The position numbers and the translations under genes were made by a program. A DNA stretch of 64,000 bases from Kluyvera ascorbata_C (GTDB lineage: Bacteria > Pseudomonadota > Gammaproteobacteria > Enterobacterales > Enterobacteriaceae), in the NCBI RefSeq assembly GCF_044197065.1, contig NZ_JBIQOI010000002.1, positions 806,001-870,000 of the forward strand. The letters run 5' to 3'. Below are positions 1 through 8,633 of the stretch, piece after piece (the stretch's first letter is position 1; each line of letters opens with the position of its first letter). A model generated the notes under the pieces. It made no database searches and had not been told where the DNA came from. It saw only the letters and a program-made list of their open reading frames with translations.

Positions 1-638
1 CGCTGGCGATGTTCTTTGCGGTATGGGAGTCAGTGAAATGGCGCCCTATCGCATGGCTCGGCTCTGCGCTGGTTACCGTGCTGCGCGGCCTGCCGGAAAT
101 TCTGGTGGTGCTGTTTATCTACTTCGGCTCTTCTCAGCTGCTGTTAACGCTGTCCGACGGTTTTACTATCAACCTCGGCTTCGTACAGATCCCCGTGCAG
201 ATGCAGATCGAAAACTTCGACGTCAGCCCGTTCCTGTGCGGCGTGATTGCCCTCTCCCTGCTCTATTCCGCCTACGCTTCGCAGACCCTGCGCGGCGCGC
301 TGAAAGCGGTGCCAGCGGGTCAGTGGGAGTCCGGCCAGGCGCTGGGGATGTCGAAAAGCGCTATCTTCTTCCGTCTGGTGATGCCGCAGATGTGGCGTCA
401 CGCGCTGCCGGGTCTTGGCAACCAGTGGCTGGTGCTGCTGAAAGATACCGCGCTGGTCTCGCTGATTAGCGTGAACGATCTGATGCTGCAAACCAAGAGT
501 ATCGCCACCCGCACCCAGGAGCCGTTTACCTGGTATATCGTGGCGGCGGCTATCTATCTGGTGATAACCCTCCTCAGCCAGTACATTCTCAAACGCATTG
601 ACCTGCGTACCACTCGCTTTGAACGGAGACCAGGCTGA
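1..638 (+). CDS. artQ: Arginine ABC transporter permease ArtQ (5' truncated by window edge)
   Basis: Inner-membrane permease of the ArtPQM-J/I arginine importer. The reading frame is open from the first bases of the window, so roughly the first 26 residues are missing; the visible part matches E. coli ArtQ closely as I recall it. It is a hydrophobic polytopic protein carrying the permease EAA-like loop around GQWESGQALGMSKSAIFF, which docks on the ATPase ArtP. The stop overlaps the artM start by one base (TGATG), so the two permease genes are translationally coupled. artP and artI are expected upstream, outside the window. Confidence 0.96.
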   Translation, partial: LAMFFAVWESVKWRPIAWLGSALVTVLRGLPEILVVLFIYFGSSQLLLTLSDGFTINLGFVQIPVQMQIENFDVSPFLCGVIALSLLYSAYASQTLRGALKAVPAGQWESGQALGMSKSAIFFRLVMPQMWRHALPGLGNQWLVLLKDTALVSLISVNDLMLQTKSIATRTQEPFTWYIVAAAIYLVITLLSQYILKRIDLRTTRFERRPG

Positions 639-1306
639 TGCTCGAGTATTTACCGGAACTGATGAAAGGGCTGCACACCAGCCTGACGCTGACCGTGGCC
701 TCCATCGTGGTGGCGCTGGTGCTGGCGCTGATTTTCACCATCATCCTGACGCTGAAAACGCCGGTGCTGGTGTGGCTGGTTCGCGGCTACATTACGCTGT
801 TCACCGGTACGCCGCTGCTGGTGCAGATCTTCCTCATTTACTACGGTCCGGGCCAGTTCCCGACGCTGCAGAACTACCCGGTGCTGTGGCACCTGCTCTC
901 TGAGCCGTGGCTGTGCGCCCTGATAGCCCTGTCGCTGAACAGTGCGGCCTACACCACCCAACTGTTCTACGGGGCGATTCGCGCGATTCCGGAAGGTCAG
1001 TGGCAGTCCTGTAATGCGCTGGGGATGAGTAAGAAAGATACGCTGGCAATTTTGCTGCCCTACGCGTTTAAACGCGCGCTCTCTTCCTACTCTAACGAAG
1101 TGGTGCTGGTGTTTAAGAGTACGTCTCTCGCCTATACCATCACGCTGATGGAAGTGATGGGCCACGGCCAGCTGCTCTACGGGCGCACCTACGATGTAAT
1201 GGTCTTTGGCGCTGCCGGACTGGTTTATCTGGTCGTTAACGGCCTGCTGACGCTGATGATGCGTTTAATCGAGCGCAAAGCGTTGGCCTTCGAGCACCGC
1301 GACTAG
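638..1306 (+). CDS. artM: Arginine ABC transporter permease ArtM
   Basis: Second inner-membrane permease subunit of the arginine importer, partner of ArtQ. It has 222 residues, the same length as E. coli ArtM, with several hydrophobic membrane segments. Its EAA-type cytoplasmic loop (GQWQSCNALGMSKKDTL) parallels that of ArtQ. The start codon overlaps the artQ stop, so no separate promoter is needed. A hairpin with a T run follows and separates it from artJ. Confidence 0.97.
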   Translation: MLEYLPELMKGLHTSLTLTVASIVVALVLALIFTIILTLKTPVLVWLVRGYITLFTGTPLLVQIFLIYYGPGQFPTLQNYPVLWHLLSEPWLCALIALSLNSAAYTTQLFYGAIRAIPEGQWQSCNALGMSKKDTLAILLPYAFKRALSSYSNEVVLVFKSTSLAYTITLMEVMGHGQLLYGRTYDVMVFGAAGLVYLVVNGLLTLMMRLIERKALAFEHRD

Positions 1307-1329
1307 TTTCTGCATAAACTGCGTTCGTG

Positions 1330-1365
1330 AAAACGGATAAGCCATTGGCCTGTCCGTTTTTTTTT
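1330..1365 (+). terminator. Rho-independent terminator after artM
   Basis: An AAACGGA / TCCGTTT stem encloses an inner GCCATTGGC hairpin and is followed by a run of nine or more T. It would end the artPIQM transcript before the artJ promoter. Confidence 0.8.
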
Positions 1366-1372
1366 GCCACTA

Positions 1373-1411
1373 ATAAAATATTTAATCAAATATATTGCAT
1401 ATAAATTCACA
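1373..1411 (+). promoter_or_regulatory. Probable ArgR operator (tandem ARG boxes) before artJ
   Basis: TGCATATAAATTCA (1396-1409) fits the ARG box core TGAAT-N4-ATTCA with one deviation. A weaker AT-rich box lies one spacing upstream (about 1373-1390), giving the two-box, 3-bp-spaced layout used by ArgR hexamers. ArgR repression of artJ is established in E. coli; the assignment here is by pattern. Confidence 0.6.
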
Positions 1412-1480
1412 TAGTGGCATTGTAGCTCCATGCCACACGCAGGGCAGCACCCAATAAGCGAGACAGACAGGAGCTCATCC

Positions 1481-2212
1481 ATGAAAAAATTAGTATTGGC
1501 CGCCTTACTTGCCACCGTCGCCGTAGGCGCCCAGGCCGCAGATAAAATCAGCTTTGGCGTTTCCGCCACCTACCCGCCGTTTGAATCCATGGATGCCAGC
1601 AACCAGATTGTCGGCTTTGATATCGATCTCGCTAACGCGCTCTGTAAGCAGATGCAGGCTGAATGTACATTCACCAACCATGCGTTCGATAGCCTGATCC
1701 CGGCGCTGAAGTTTAAGAAATACGACGCGGTCATCTCCGGCATGGACATCACCCCGGAGCGTAGCAAACAGGTTGCCTTTACCGATGCCTATTATGCTAA
1801 CTCGGCGCTGGTGATTGCTAAAAAAGGCGAGTTCAAAACCTTTGACGACCTGAAAGGCAAACGTATCGGGATGGAAAACGGCACCACCCACCAGAAATAC
1901 CTGATGGATAAGCACCCGGAAGTGAAAACCGTAGCCTATGACAGCTACCAGAACGCGATTATCGACCTGAAAAATGGCCGTATCGATGGCGTGTTTGGTG
2001 ATACCGCGGTGGTTAACGAATGGCTGAAAACCAACCCACAGCTGGGTGCAGCTACTGAGAAAGTGACCGACCCGCAGTATTTCGGCATTGGTCTGGGGAT
2101 TGCGGTACGTCCTGACAACAAAGCGCTGCTGGAAAAACTGAACGGCGCGCTGAAAGCGATTAAAGCTGACGGTACCTATCAGAAGATTAACGATAAGTGG
2201 TTTGCTGAGTAA
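1481..2212 (+). CDS. artJ: Arginine-binding periplasmic protein ArtJ
   Basis: Periplasmic L-arginine receptor of the Art importer (solute-binding family 3). The 243-residue product starts with a typical Sec signal, MKKLVLAALLATVAVGAQA, cleaved before ADK. The ligand-binding fold follows, with the conserved VGFDIDLANALC and RIGMENGTTHQKY segments. I chose the ATG at 1481 because it follows a good CAGGAG ribosome site and gives exactly the E. coli length. It is separately transcribed from artPIQM, behind probable ARG boxes, and ends in a strong terminator. Confidence 0.97.
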   Translation: MKKLVLAALLATVAVGAQAADKISFGVSATYPPFESMDASNQIVGFDIDLANALCKQMQAECTFTNHAFDSLIPALKFKKYDAVISGMDITPERSKQVAFTDAYYANSALVIAKKGEFKTFDDLKGKRIGMENGTTHQKYLMDKHPEVKTVAYDSYQNAIIDLKNGRIDGVFGDTAVVNEWLKTNPQLGAATEKVTDPQYFGIGLGIAVRPDNKALLEKLNGALKAIKADGTYQKINDKWFAE

Positions 2213-2260
2213 TCAGCCGTTCCCGGGGTCGCTAACGCTCGCCCAGGCTACCAATAAATA

Positions 2261-2282
2261 ACCCGGCTAATGCCGGGTTTTG
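2261..2282 (+). terminator. Rho-independent terminator after artJ
   Basis: Perfect ACCCGGC / GCCGGGT stem with a 4-nt loop followed by TTTG. Confidence 0.85.
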
Positions 2283-2289
2283 TCTTTCT

Positions 2290-2319
2290 GTAGCCCGGCC
2301 AAGCGAAGCGCCGCCGGGA
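2290..2319. repeat. REP-like palindromic element between artJ and rlmC
   Basis: GTAGCCCGGC...GCCGGGAC hairpin with an internal AAGCGAAGCG, the enterobacterial REP pattern. It lies between the convergent artJ and rlmC stops, a usual place for such elements. Confidence 0.7.
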
Positions 2320-3447
2320 CTATCTCCGCACCAACAGCGTCAACACCTCGTAATGCGCCGTATGCGGGAACATATCAAACAGCTTCACCTTCTCCACGCG
2401 ATACCCTGACAGATGGGCAAAATCCTTCGCCATCGTCTGCGCATTACAGCTGGAATAGATAATAAATTCCGGTGACATCTCGCTTAAATAGTCACACAGC
2501 GCCTTACCAATACCGCGTCGCGGCGGGTTGACCAGCACCAGTTGAGGGACATCCGCCTGGGCGGTAGCAAACTGGGTCGAGTCCAGCGCCTGAAAATGAA
2601 GTTTCTCCAGGCCCAGCGCCGCCGCCGACTGTTTGGCACAGGCGATAGCTTCCGGCGCAATCTCAATGCCGGTCAGCGTCATTTCCGGCGTTGCACAGTG
2701 CAGACCAAAACCGCCTACACCGCAAAACAGATCCCACATATGATTAACCGGCAGCGCCCTCACCCAGTCGCGCGCGGTGGCGTACAGCGCGCTCGCCACC
2801 GTTGGGTTGGTCTGGAAGAAGCTCTGCGGGCGGATCCACAACGGTACATCGTTAAAGCTTTCCGCCAGCGCCTGCTGTTCGGTAAAGAAGATTTCCTGCT
2901 CGCCTTCCATGATCGCCATATGTACCGGCTGAATATTGGCGGTAATCACCTTCAACTGCGGCAGCTGCGCCTGTAGCCGCGGCAGCGCCGCGCGAAGCTG
3001 CTCCAGCTTGGCTTCTGAGCGCAGGACGAAACGCAGCATCATGCCGCCGTCCAGCTGGCTTTCGGTGAGCAGCAGATATTTAAGCTCACCGCGCTTACGC
3101 GCCACGTTATAAGGCGTTAAACCCGCACGGGCGATAAACGGCTTCAGCGCGGCAAAGACCGGGGCAAACGAATCGGGGTAAAGCGGGCAGTCGGTCAAGT
3201 CTTCCGGCGTACCGTCGCGGTGCAGCATGCCGAGCAGCGGGCGTTCTACGCTACCGCTGACCACCATTTTGGCTTTATTACGAAAACCCTGTTCCGGGCC
3301 GGATACCGGTGCGCACCAGCCGTTAACGGAAAAATCCGCCAGCAAACTCTGGAGATCGGCCATTTTGACCGCCAACTGCTCGGCTATCGGCTGCTCAATC
3401 CACTGACAGGAACGGCAACGATGGGCATCATAAAGTGCGCACTGCAT
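2320..3447 (-). CDS. rlmC: 23S rRNA (uracil-747-C5)-methyltransferase RlmC
   Basis: SAM-dependent enzyme that makes m5U747 in 23S rRNA. The protein has 375 residues, as in E. coli. Cysteines 3, 11, 14 and 87 match the 4Fe-4S ligands of this RumA/RumB group. The methyltransferase domain shows DLFCGVGGFGLHCA (SAM loop) and VLVNPPRRGIG, and the catalytic cysteine sits in YSSCNAQTM near the C terminus. It lies downstream of ybjO on the same strand with a 42-bp gap. Confidence 0.97.
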   Translation of the reverse strand: MQCALYDAHRCRSCQWIEQPIAEQLAVKMADLQSLLADFSVNGWCAPVSGPEQGFRNKAKMVVSGSVERPLLGMLHRDGTPEDLTDCPLYPDSFAPVFAALKPFIARAGLTPYNVARKRGELKYLLLTESQLDGGMMLRFVLRSEAKLEQLRAALPRLQAQLPQLKVITANIQPVHMAIMEGEQEIFFTEQQALAESFNDVPLWIRPQSFFQTNPTVASALYATARDWVRALPVNHMWDLFCGVGGFGLHCATPEMTLTGIEIAPEAIACAKQSAAALGLEKLHFQALDSTQFATAQADVPQLVLVNPPRRGIGKALCDYLSEMSPEFIIYSSCNAQTMAKDFAHLSGYRVEKVKLFDMFPHTAHYEVLTLLVRR

Positions 3448-3489
3448 AGAAAGACCTTGAGAAAATCGGGGGCGTGGATTGTATCACCG

Positions 3490-3975
3490 TTATTGATAGC
3501 GGAAAAATCGGCGGGAGGTTGCGGGCACAAAAAGCAGGCATAAAACCAGCAGGTCCGGCATTTTTTGCATCACCAGCGAGCGGAAGATCTCCCGCTTTGA
3601 TTCGCCCGCAATGCTGAACAGCTCAGGATAACCATAGCCAAGCGAGGCCGCCCACAGATAGCTGGCGGCAATCACCTGCGTCAACAGATAGACCCAGCGC
3701 GCCCAGTTACGCCCTTTTACTAGCGAAAACGCGCAGCCTATCTCAACAAACACCAGCACCAGACTACTGAGAAAAACCAGCGTTAGCGTCCAGGTTTGTA
3801 CGCTGCGGTGAATAAACTCGCCAATGCCATGCAGCCCGAGCAGGTTGATTATCATAATCAGGTCGAGACAGCGGATTAAAATAATGGCGAGCGCCGCCAC
3901 CTGCACCAAAGCAGGGACATTCAGGCGAGCATGCGAACGGCTTCGAGTAAACAGATCCAATGTATTGCCTTCCAT
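3490..3975 (-). CDS. ybjO: Inner-membrane protein YbjO (DUF2593)
   Basis: Small membrane protein of unknown function, 161 residues, with about four hydrophobic segments; orthologue of E. coli YbjO. The ATG is unusual because it lies directly after the terminator-like palindrome that ends the pot operon and has no recognisable ribosome site. Homology begins at this start (MEGNTLDLF then SHARLNVPAL), so the start is probably right and may be poorly translated or read from a leader transcript. rlmC follows downstream. Confidence 0.9.
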   Translation of the reverse strand: MEGNTLDLFTRSRSHARLNVPALVQVAALAIILIRCLDLIMIINLLGLHGIGEFIHRSVQTWTLTLVFLSSLVLVFVEIGCAFSLVKGRNWARWVYLLTQVIAASYLWAASLGYGYPELFSIAGESKREIFRSLVMQKMPDLLVLCLLFVPATSRRFFRYQ

Positions 3976-3976
3976 G

Positions 3977-4006
3977 AAAACGATGCCGCGAACGTTCGCG
4001 GCATCG
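3977..4006 (-). terminator. Terminator of the potFGHI operon, a perfect 26-bp palindrome
   Basis: CGATGCCGCGAAC and its exact reverse complement abut at 3981-4006, followed on the minus strand by TTTT and then at once by the ybjO start codon. Located 29 bp beyond the potI stop. Confidence 0.8.
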
Positions 4007-4035
4007 ACTGCATATCCGTATCGATTTTAAGAGGA

Positions 4036-4881
4036 TTATCCGCGTCTTGCACGCTGGATATCACGCACTCGCTGTTTTTCTGCGCGCGCCATCAGATACC
4101 AGGCGATAAATCCGACAATTCCGACCACGCCGAGGATGAGCGTTGCCAGGGCGTTAATCTCTGGATTCACCCCCATACGCACGCTGGAGAAGACCAGCAT
4201 CGGCAGCGTTGTCGCACCCGGGCCAGAAACAAAGCTGGCGATCACCAGATCGTCGAGCGACAGCGTGAAGGCCAGCAGCCAGCCGGAGATCACAGCGGGC
4301 ATGATCATCGGCAGCGTAATGATGAAAAAGACCTTCAGCGGCGTCGCGCCAAGATCCATCGCCGCCTCTTCAATCGAACGGTCAAGTTCACGCAGGCGCG
4401 AGGAGATAACCACCGCCACGTACGCCGTACAGAAGGTGACGTGCGCCAGCCAGATGGTCAACATGCCGCGGTCGGCAGGCCAGCCTATAGCGTGACCCAG
4501 CGCGACGAACAGCAGCAGCAGCGACAGCCCGGTGATGACATCTGGCATAACCAGCGGCGCCGTTATCATAAAGGCAAAGCCGGTGGACCCGCGGAAACGG
4601 CCAAAGCGCACCATCACCACGGCAGCAATGGTACCGAGAATGGCCGCCATGGTTGCCGCACAGGCCGCAATCGTCAGGCTCAGCCCCACGGCGCTCATCA
4701 TTGCATCGTCACGGAACAGCTCGCCGTACCAGCGCGTCGACCAGCCCGCCCAGACGGTGACCAGTTTCGAACTGTTAAACGAATAGATCACCAGCATCAG
4801 CATCGGCGCATAAAGGAAGGTAAAGCCAATCACCAGGATCAGAATGCGCCACGGCGATCTTACGACAGGCAGGTTATTCAT
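4036..4881 (-). CDS. potI: Putrescine ABC transporter permease PotI
   Basis: Inner-membrane permease of the PotFGHI putrescine importer. It has 281 residues, with six expected membrane spans and the binding-protein-dependent permease loop EEAAMDLGATPLKVFF. Its ATG overlaps the potH stop by four bases (ATGA). It is the last gene of the operon, and a strong terminator palindrome follows 29 bp later. Confidence 0.97.
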   Translation of the reverse strand: MNNLPVVRSPWRILILVIGFTFLYAPMLMLVIYSFNSSKLVTVWAGWSTRWYGELFRDDAMMSAVGLSLTIAACAATMAAILGTIAAVVMVRFGRFRGSTGFAFMITAPLVMPDVITGLSLLLLFVALGHAIGWPADRGMLTIWLAHVTFCTAYVAVVISSRLRELDRSIEEAAMDLGATPLKVFFIITLPMIMPAVISGWLLAFTLSLDDLVIASFVSGPGATTLPMLVFSSVRMGVNPEINALATLILGVVGIVGFIAWYLMARAEKQRVRDIQRARRG

Positions 4882-5831
4882 CCGTGGTCTCCTATCTGTT
4901 TTTGCTGATGTTTATGGAACCACATGATCGGCACGATCAGCAGCAGCAGCATCACAATCGCCACTGCCGAGGCGACCGGCCAGTCGCGGTTGTTAAAGAA
5001 CTCCTGCCACAGCACGCGGCCAATCATAATGCTGTCCGGGCCGCCTAACAGTTCTGGAATCACAAACTCCCCGACCGCCGGGATAAACACCAGCATCGAC
5101 CCGGCAATAATCCCACCTTTGGTGAGCGGCACAATTACGCTGAAGAAGGTTTTCAGCGGACGAGCGCCCAGATCCAGCGAGGCTTCCACCAGCGAATAGT
5201 CGATGCGGGTCAGCGCGGTATAGATAGGCAGCACCATAAACGGCAGATAGGCGTACACAATGCCGATATAGACCGCCAGGTTGGTGTGCAGAATCGTCAG
5301 CGGCTGATCGATAACGCCTAACCACATCAGGAAGTTATTCAGAATGCCGTTATTTTTCAGGATCCCCATCCACGCATAAACGCGGATTAAGAACGAGGTC
5401 CACGACGGCAGGATCACCAACAGCAGTAGAATATTGCGCGTTGATGGTTTACTGTGCGCCACCGCCCACGCCAACGGGTAGCCGAGGAACAAACAGCAGA
5501 GAGTTGAGATCCCTGCCACCTGCAATGATTGCAGATAGGCCTCAAAGTAGAGCGGATCGTCGGTGAGCTGCAGGAAGTTACCGAAGTTCAGCGCAAGGGT
5601 GAGCTGACCGTCGGCCCACTCCATCAGATCGGTATACGGCGGGATCGCGCGCGCCATCTCTGCCAGGCTGATTTTGAAAACAATCAGGAATGGCAACAAG
5701 AACAGCAATATCAGCCACACGTACGGCATGGCGATAACCAGCTTGCGCCCGTGTTTCATATTGATGCGCGCCAGCCACAGCACGAAGCCGCCCGGTTTGC
5801 GCGGACGGGCCGGTGGTTCAAACGTACTCAT
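4878..5831 (-). CDS. potH: Putrescine ABC transporter permease PotH
   Basis: Second permease of the PotFGHI system, 317 residues. The N-terminal cytoplasmic stretch is rich in Pro and Arg, then membrane segments follow, and the EAA loop (VEASLDLGARPLKTFF) contacts PotG. A strong GGAGGGGGCT ribosome site precedes the ATG, 10 bp after the potG stop. It overlaps potI by four bases. Confidence 0.97.
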   Translation of the reverse strand: MSTFEPPARPRKPGGFVLWLARINMKHGRKLVIAMPYVWLILLFLLPFLIVFKISLAEMARAIPPYTDLMEWADGQLTLALNFGNFLQLTDDPLYFEAYLQSLQVAGISTLCCLFLGYPLAWAVAHSKPSTRNILLLLVILPSWTSFLIRVYAWMGILKNNGILNNFLMWLGVIDQPLTILHTNLAVYIGIVYAYLPFMVLPIYTALTRIDYSLVEASLDLGARPLKTFFSVIVPLTKGGIIAGSMLVFIPAVGEFVIPELLGGPDSIMIGRVLWQEFFNNRDWPVASAVAIVMLLLLIVPIMWFHKHQQKQIGDHG

Positions 5832-5841
5832 AGCCCCCTCC

Positions 5842-6975
5842 TTAAACCGTTAACACCACGCAGCTATCGGCATCCCAGCACAAACGCACCTCGTCGCCCC
5901 AGGTCGGTAATCCTTTCTGGTAGCGATGGGCATTCTGCAACTGGGCGCTGATCATCTGCCCGCTCTTGAGCCGCACGTGGTAAATGGAGAGATCGCCCAG
6001 ATAGGCAATATGCACCACTTCACCGACGGCAAAGTTATAACCATCCGCAGGCGGCTCTTCGCAGAGCATGATTTTTTCTGGCCGCAGCGCAACGTACACC
6101 GGCACGTTGTCGACAACCGAGGCATCCGGGTCCACTTTCAGCGGGTGAACCAGCCCAGGTGAGTCAATCACCAGACCATCGTCCTCGCGCGACTTCAACA
6201 GCCCCTCGAAGACGTTGACCGAGCCGATAAACTCGGCGCTGTAGCGCGTGGTCGGGTGCTCGTAAATCTCTTCCGGCTCGCCAATCTGCACGAACTTACC
6301 GCGGTTCATAATGGCGATACGTCCGGCCATGGTCATCGCCTCTTCCTGGTCATGAGTCACCATCACACAGGTCACGCCGACGCGTTCCAGAATATCGACC
6401 ACTTCCAACTGCATACGATCGCGCAGCTTTTTGTCCAGCGCACCCATCGGCTCATCCAGCAGCAGCAGCTTAGGCCGTTTCGCCAGGCTGCGCGCCAGCG
6501 CCACGCGCTGACGCTGTCCGCCGGAAAGCTGGTGCGGTTTGCGTTTGGCAAATTCCTGCATATGCACCAGCGCCAGCATTTCGGCCACGCGGGCGGTAAT
6601 TTCCGCTTTCGGTAGTTTGTCCTGCTTGAGGCCGAAAGCAATATTCTGCTCCACCGTCATATGCGGGAAAAGCGCATAGGACTGGAACATCATGTTAATC
6701 GGGCGCAGATAAGGCGGCACGTGCGCCAGGTCGACGCCGTCCAGCATAATCTGCCCGGCGGTAGGCTGCTCAAAGCCCGCCAGCATTCGCAGCAGGGTTG
6801 ATTTACCGCAGCCAGAAGCGCCCAGCAGCGCAAAAATTTCGCCTTTATAAATGGTGAGGTTAACGTCGTCTACGGCGTGCTGACCGTCAAAAGATTTGGT
6901 CAGGTTACGGATTTCCAGCAGCGGGGTGAGCGCTTTGCGGGGTTTCGCCTGTGGGCGGGAAATAGCGTCGTTCAA
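5842..6975 (-). CDS. potG: Putrescine ABC transporter ATP-binding protein PotG (UUG start)
   Basis: Cytoplasmic ATPase of PotFGHI. It shows Walker A GASGCGKST, signature LSGGQRQRVALARS, Walker B LLLLDEP and the H loop MVTHD, plus a C-terminal TOBE-like regulatory region. No ATG fits the N terminus. A TTG at 6975 follows GGAG at normal spacing and gives 377 residues, the E. coli length, starting (M)NDAISRPQ. An earlier TTG at 6993 would put the ribosome site inside the gene. It lies downstream of potF across two hairpins. Confidence 0.95.
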   Translation of the reverse strand: MNDAISRPQAKPRKALTPLLEIRNLTKSFDGQHAVDDVNLTIYKGEIFALLGASGCGKSTLLRMLAGFEQPTAGQIMLDGVDLAHVPPYLRPINMMFQSYALFPHMTVEQNIAFGLKQDKLPKAEITARVAEMLALVHMQEFAKRKPHQLSGGQRQRVALARSLAKRPKLLLLDEPMGALDKKLRDRMQLEVVDILERVGVTCVMVTHDQEEAMTMAGRIAIMNRGKFVQIGEPEEIYEHPTTRYSAEFIGSVNVFEGLLKSREDDGLVIDSPGLVHPLKVDPDASVVDNVPVYVALRPEKIMLCEEPPADGYNFAVGEVVHIAYLGDLSIYHVRLKSGQMISAQLQNAHRYQKGLPTWGDEVRLCWDADSCVVLTV

Positions 6976-7032
6976 TCTGGTGCTCTCCGGCAAAATACAA
7001 ATATCGATATGACCCGGTTGTCATATCAACCT

Positions 7033-7083
7033 CTGGACACCGACCGTAGAGCCGGTGTCCAGATTGGGGCAGATGCACTGCCC
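7033..7083 (-). promoter_or_regulatory. Paired stem-loops in the potF-potG intercistronic gap
   Basis: A 10-bp CTGGACACCG / CGGTGTCCAG stem (7033-7062) and a GGGGCA / TGCCCC stem (about 7066-7084) lie between potF and potG with no T run. Such hairpins commonly protect the upstream mRNA, which would fit higher expression of the binding protein; that role is inferred. Confidence 0.6.
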
Positions 7084-7116
7084 CGGTGCATATTCATCAC
7101 GTAATAGGTGAATGAA

Positions 7117-8229
7117 TTATTTCCCGCTTTTTACTTTGGTCCACGCACGCGTTCTTACGCGGTCGATTTTTGGATCCTGGACCTTCAGCGTAAACAGCTT
7201 GGAGAAGACATCCGCTGGCGGATAAATTGCCGGGTTGTCACGAATCTCGGCGCTCACCAACGGCGTTGATGCTTTGTTGCCGTTCGCATAGAACACGTGG
7301 TCGCTGATATGGGCAATCACATCCGGACGCATCAGGTAGTTAAGGAACTGGTAGGCTTCATCTTTATTCTTCGCATCGGCTGGCATTGCGAAGACATCAA
7401 AGAACGCCAGAGCGCCCTCTTTTGGAATGAAGTAAGAAACATTCACCCCATTTTTCGCTTCTTTCGCGCGATTCGCCGCCTGCCACACGTCACCCGCCCA
7501 GCCGATAGCCACGCAGATATCACCGTTTGCCAGGTCGTTAATGTACTGAGAAGAGTGGAAGTAGCGAATGTTAGGACGCAGTTTCAGCAGCAGATCGGTC
7601 GCCGGGCCGGTGTAGTCATCAGCCTTGGTGCTGTTCGGATCTTTGCCTAAGTAGTTAAGCACAGTGGCGAAGATTTCTTCCGGTGCATCGAGGAAAGAGA
7701 CGCCGCAGCTTTTCAGTTTCTCCAGGTTTTCCGGCTTCATCACCAGATCCCAGCTGTTCAGCGGAACATCTTTGCCCAGCACGGCTTTGACTTTGTCGAC
7801 GTTGTAGCCGATACCGGTCGTCGCCCACAGATAAGGCATCGCGTATTTGTTGTCCGGGTCGTGTTTAGCTACCAGCTTCAACACATCCGGATCGAGATTT
7901 TGCCAGTTTGGCAGCTTGCTCTTATCGAGCGGCTGGAACACACCTGCGGTGAGCTGACGTTCCAGGAAGCTTGCCGACGGCACCACCAGGTCAAAACCGG
8001 TGCTGCCCGCCATCAGTTTGCCTTCCAGCACTTCGTTGGAATCAAACACGTCGTAAACGACTTTAATTCCGGTCTCTTTCTCAAAATTCGCTACGGTGTC
8101 CGGCGCGATATAGTCAGACCAGTTATAGACATGCAGCGTTTTTTGTTCTGCAGCGAGCACGCTTGCCGAGGCGGCCATCAGCGCACCCGTCACCAGACCT
8201 GTTAACCATTTTTTATTTAAGGCGGCCAT
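7117..8229 (-). CDS. potF: Putrescine-binding periplasmic protein PotF
   Basis: Periplasmic putrescine receptor, 370 residues. The signal peptide ends at SASVLAAEQ. The mature protein has the spermidine/putrescine-binding fold with LHVYNWSDYIAPDT and GSTGFDLVVPSASF, both close to E. coli PotF. It is the first gene of potFGHI; a 404-bp gap upstream, after ybjN, should hold its promoter. Confidence 0.97.
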   Translation of the reverse strand: MAALNKKWLTGLVTGALMAASASVLAAEQKTLHVYNWSDYIAPDTVANFEKETGIKVVYDVFDSNEVLEGKLMAGSTGFDLVVPSASFLERQLTAGVFQPLDKSKLPNWQNLDPDVLKLVAKHDPDNKYAMPYLWATTGIGYNVDKVKAVLGKDVPLNSWDLVMKPENLEKLKSCGVSFLDAPEEIFATVLNYLGKDPNSTKADDYTGPATDLLLKLRPNIRYFHSSQYINDLANGDICVAIGWAGDVWQAANRAKEAKNGVNVSYFIPKEGALAFFDVFAMPADAKNKDEAYQFLNYLMRPDVIAHISDHVFYANGNKASTPLVSAEIRDNPAIYPPADVFSKLFTLKVQDPKIDRVRTRAWTKVKSGK

Positions 8230-8633
8230 ATCTCTTATCCTTCTCGTCGACCGTTAACAAACGGACGAAATATACGCAATTTAGAGTATGCAGAAATCAT
8301 GCATATTTTTTCGTACTGCATGAAAGAGAAGAGACCCGGCTCCCCTGCAGTCATTGCTCGCTTTATCAATGCAAGAACCTCGCCAACAAGGGAAATTGTC
8401 AGCAATAAATAGGGGGCATCGATATGTCGCAAGAATAACTGTAGCCCGCACCGGAGGCTATAGGTCAGTGTAAAAAACGCCTTTTATCAATTTTTTATGC
8501 AAGATCACTCTATCTGATAAGCCAAAAGGGGCAATCAGGTAGTGAATGAATCTTTAAAAATAGGTTAAAGACAGAATAAAAGCAGGTAATACGCAGCCAC
8601 TATGGCAGTGACTGCGTTAATTCACGGGGATGA
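8230..8633. other. Gene-free 404-bp region between ybjN and potF
   Basis: AT-rich spacer upstream of potF. I see no convincing coding region. At 8591-8617 a hairpin (ACGCAGCCAC / GTGACTGCGT, one mismatch) lies just past the ybjN stop and may end its transcript, though its T run is weak. The rest should contain the potF promoter, but I cannot name a single hexamer pair with confidence. Confidence 0.5.

Noticed and set aside
3931..4908. 325-codon plus-strand frame opposite potI
   Set aside because: Low-complexity Gln/His/Arg-rich shadow of the potI coding strand, with no ribosome site or recognisable domain.
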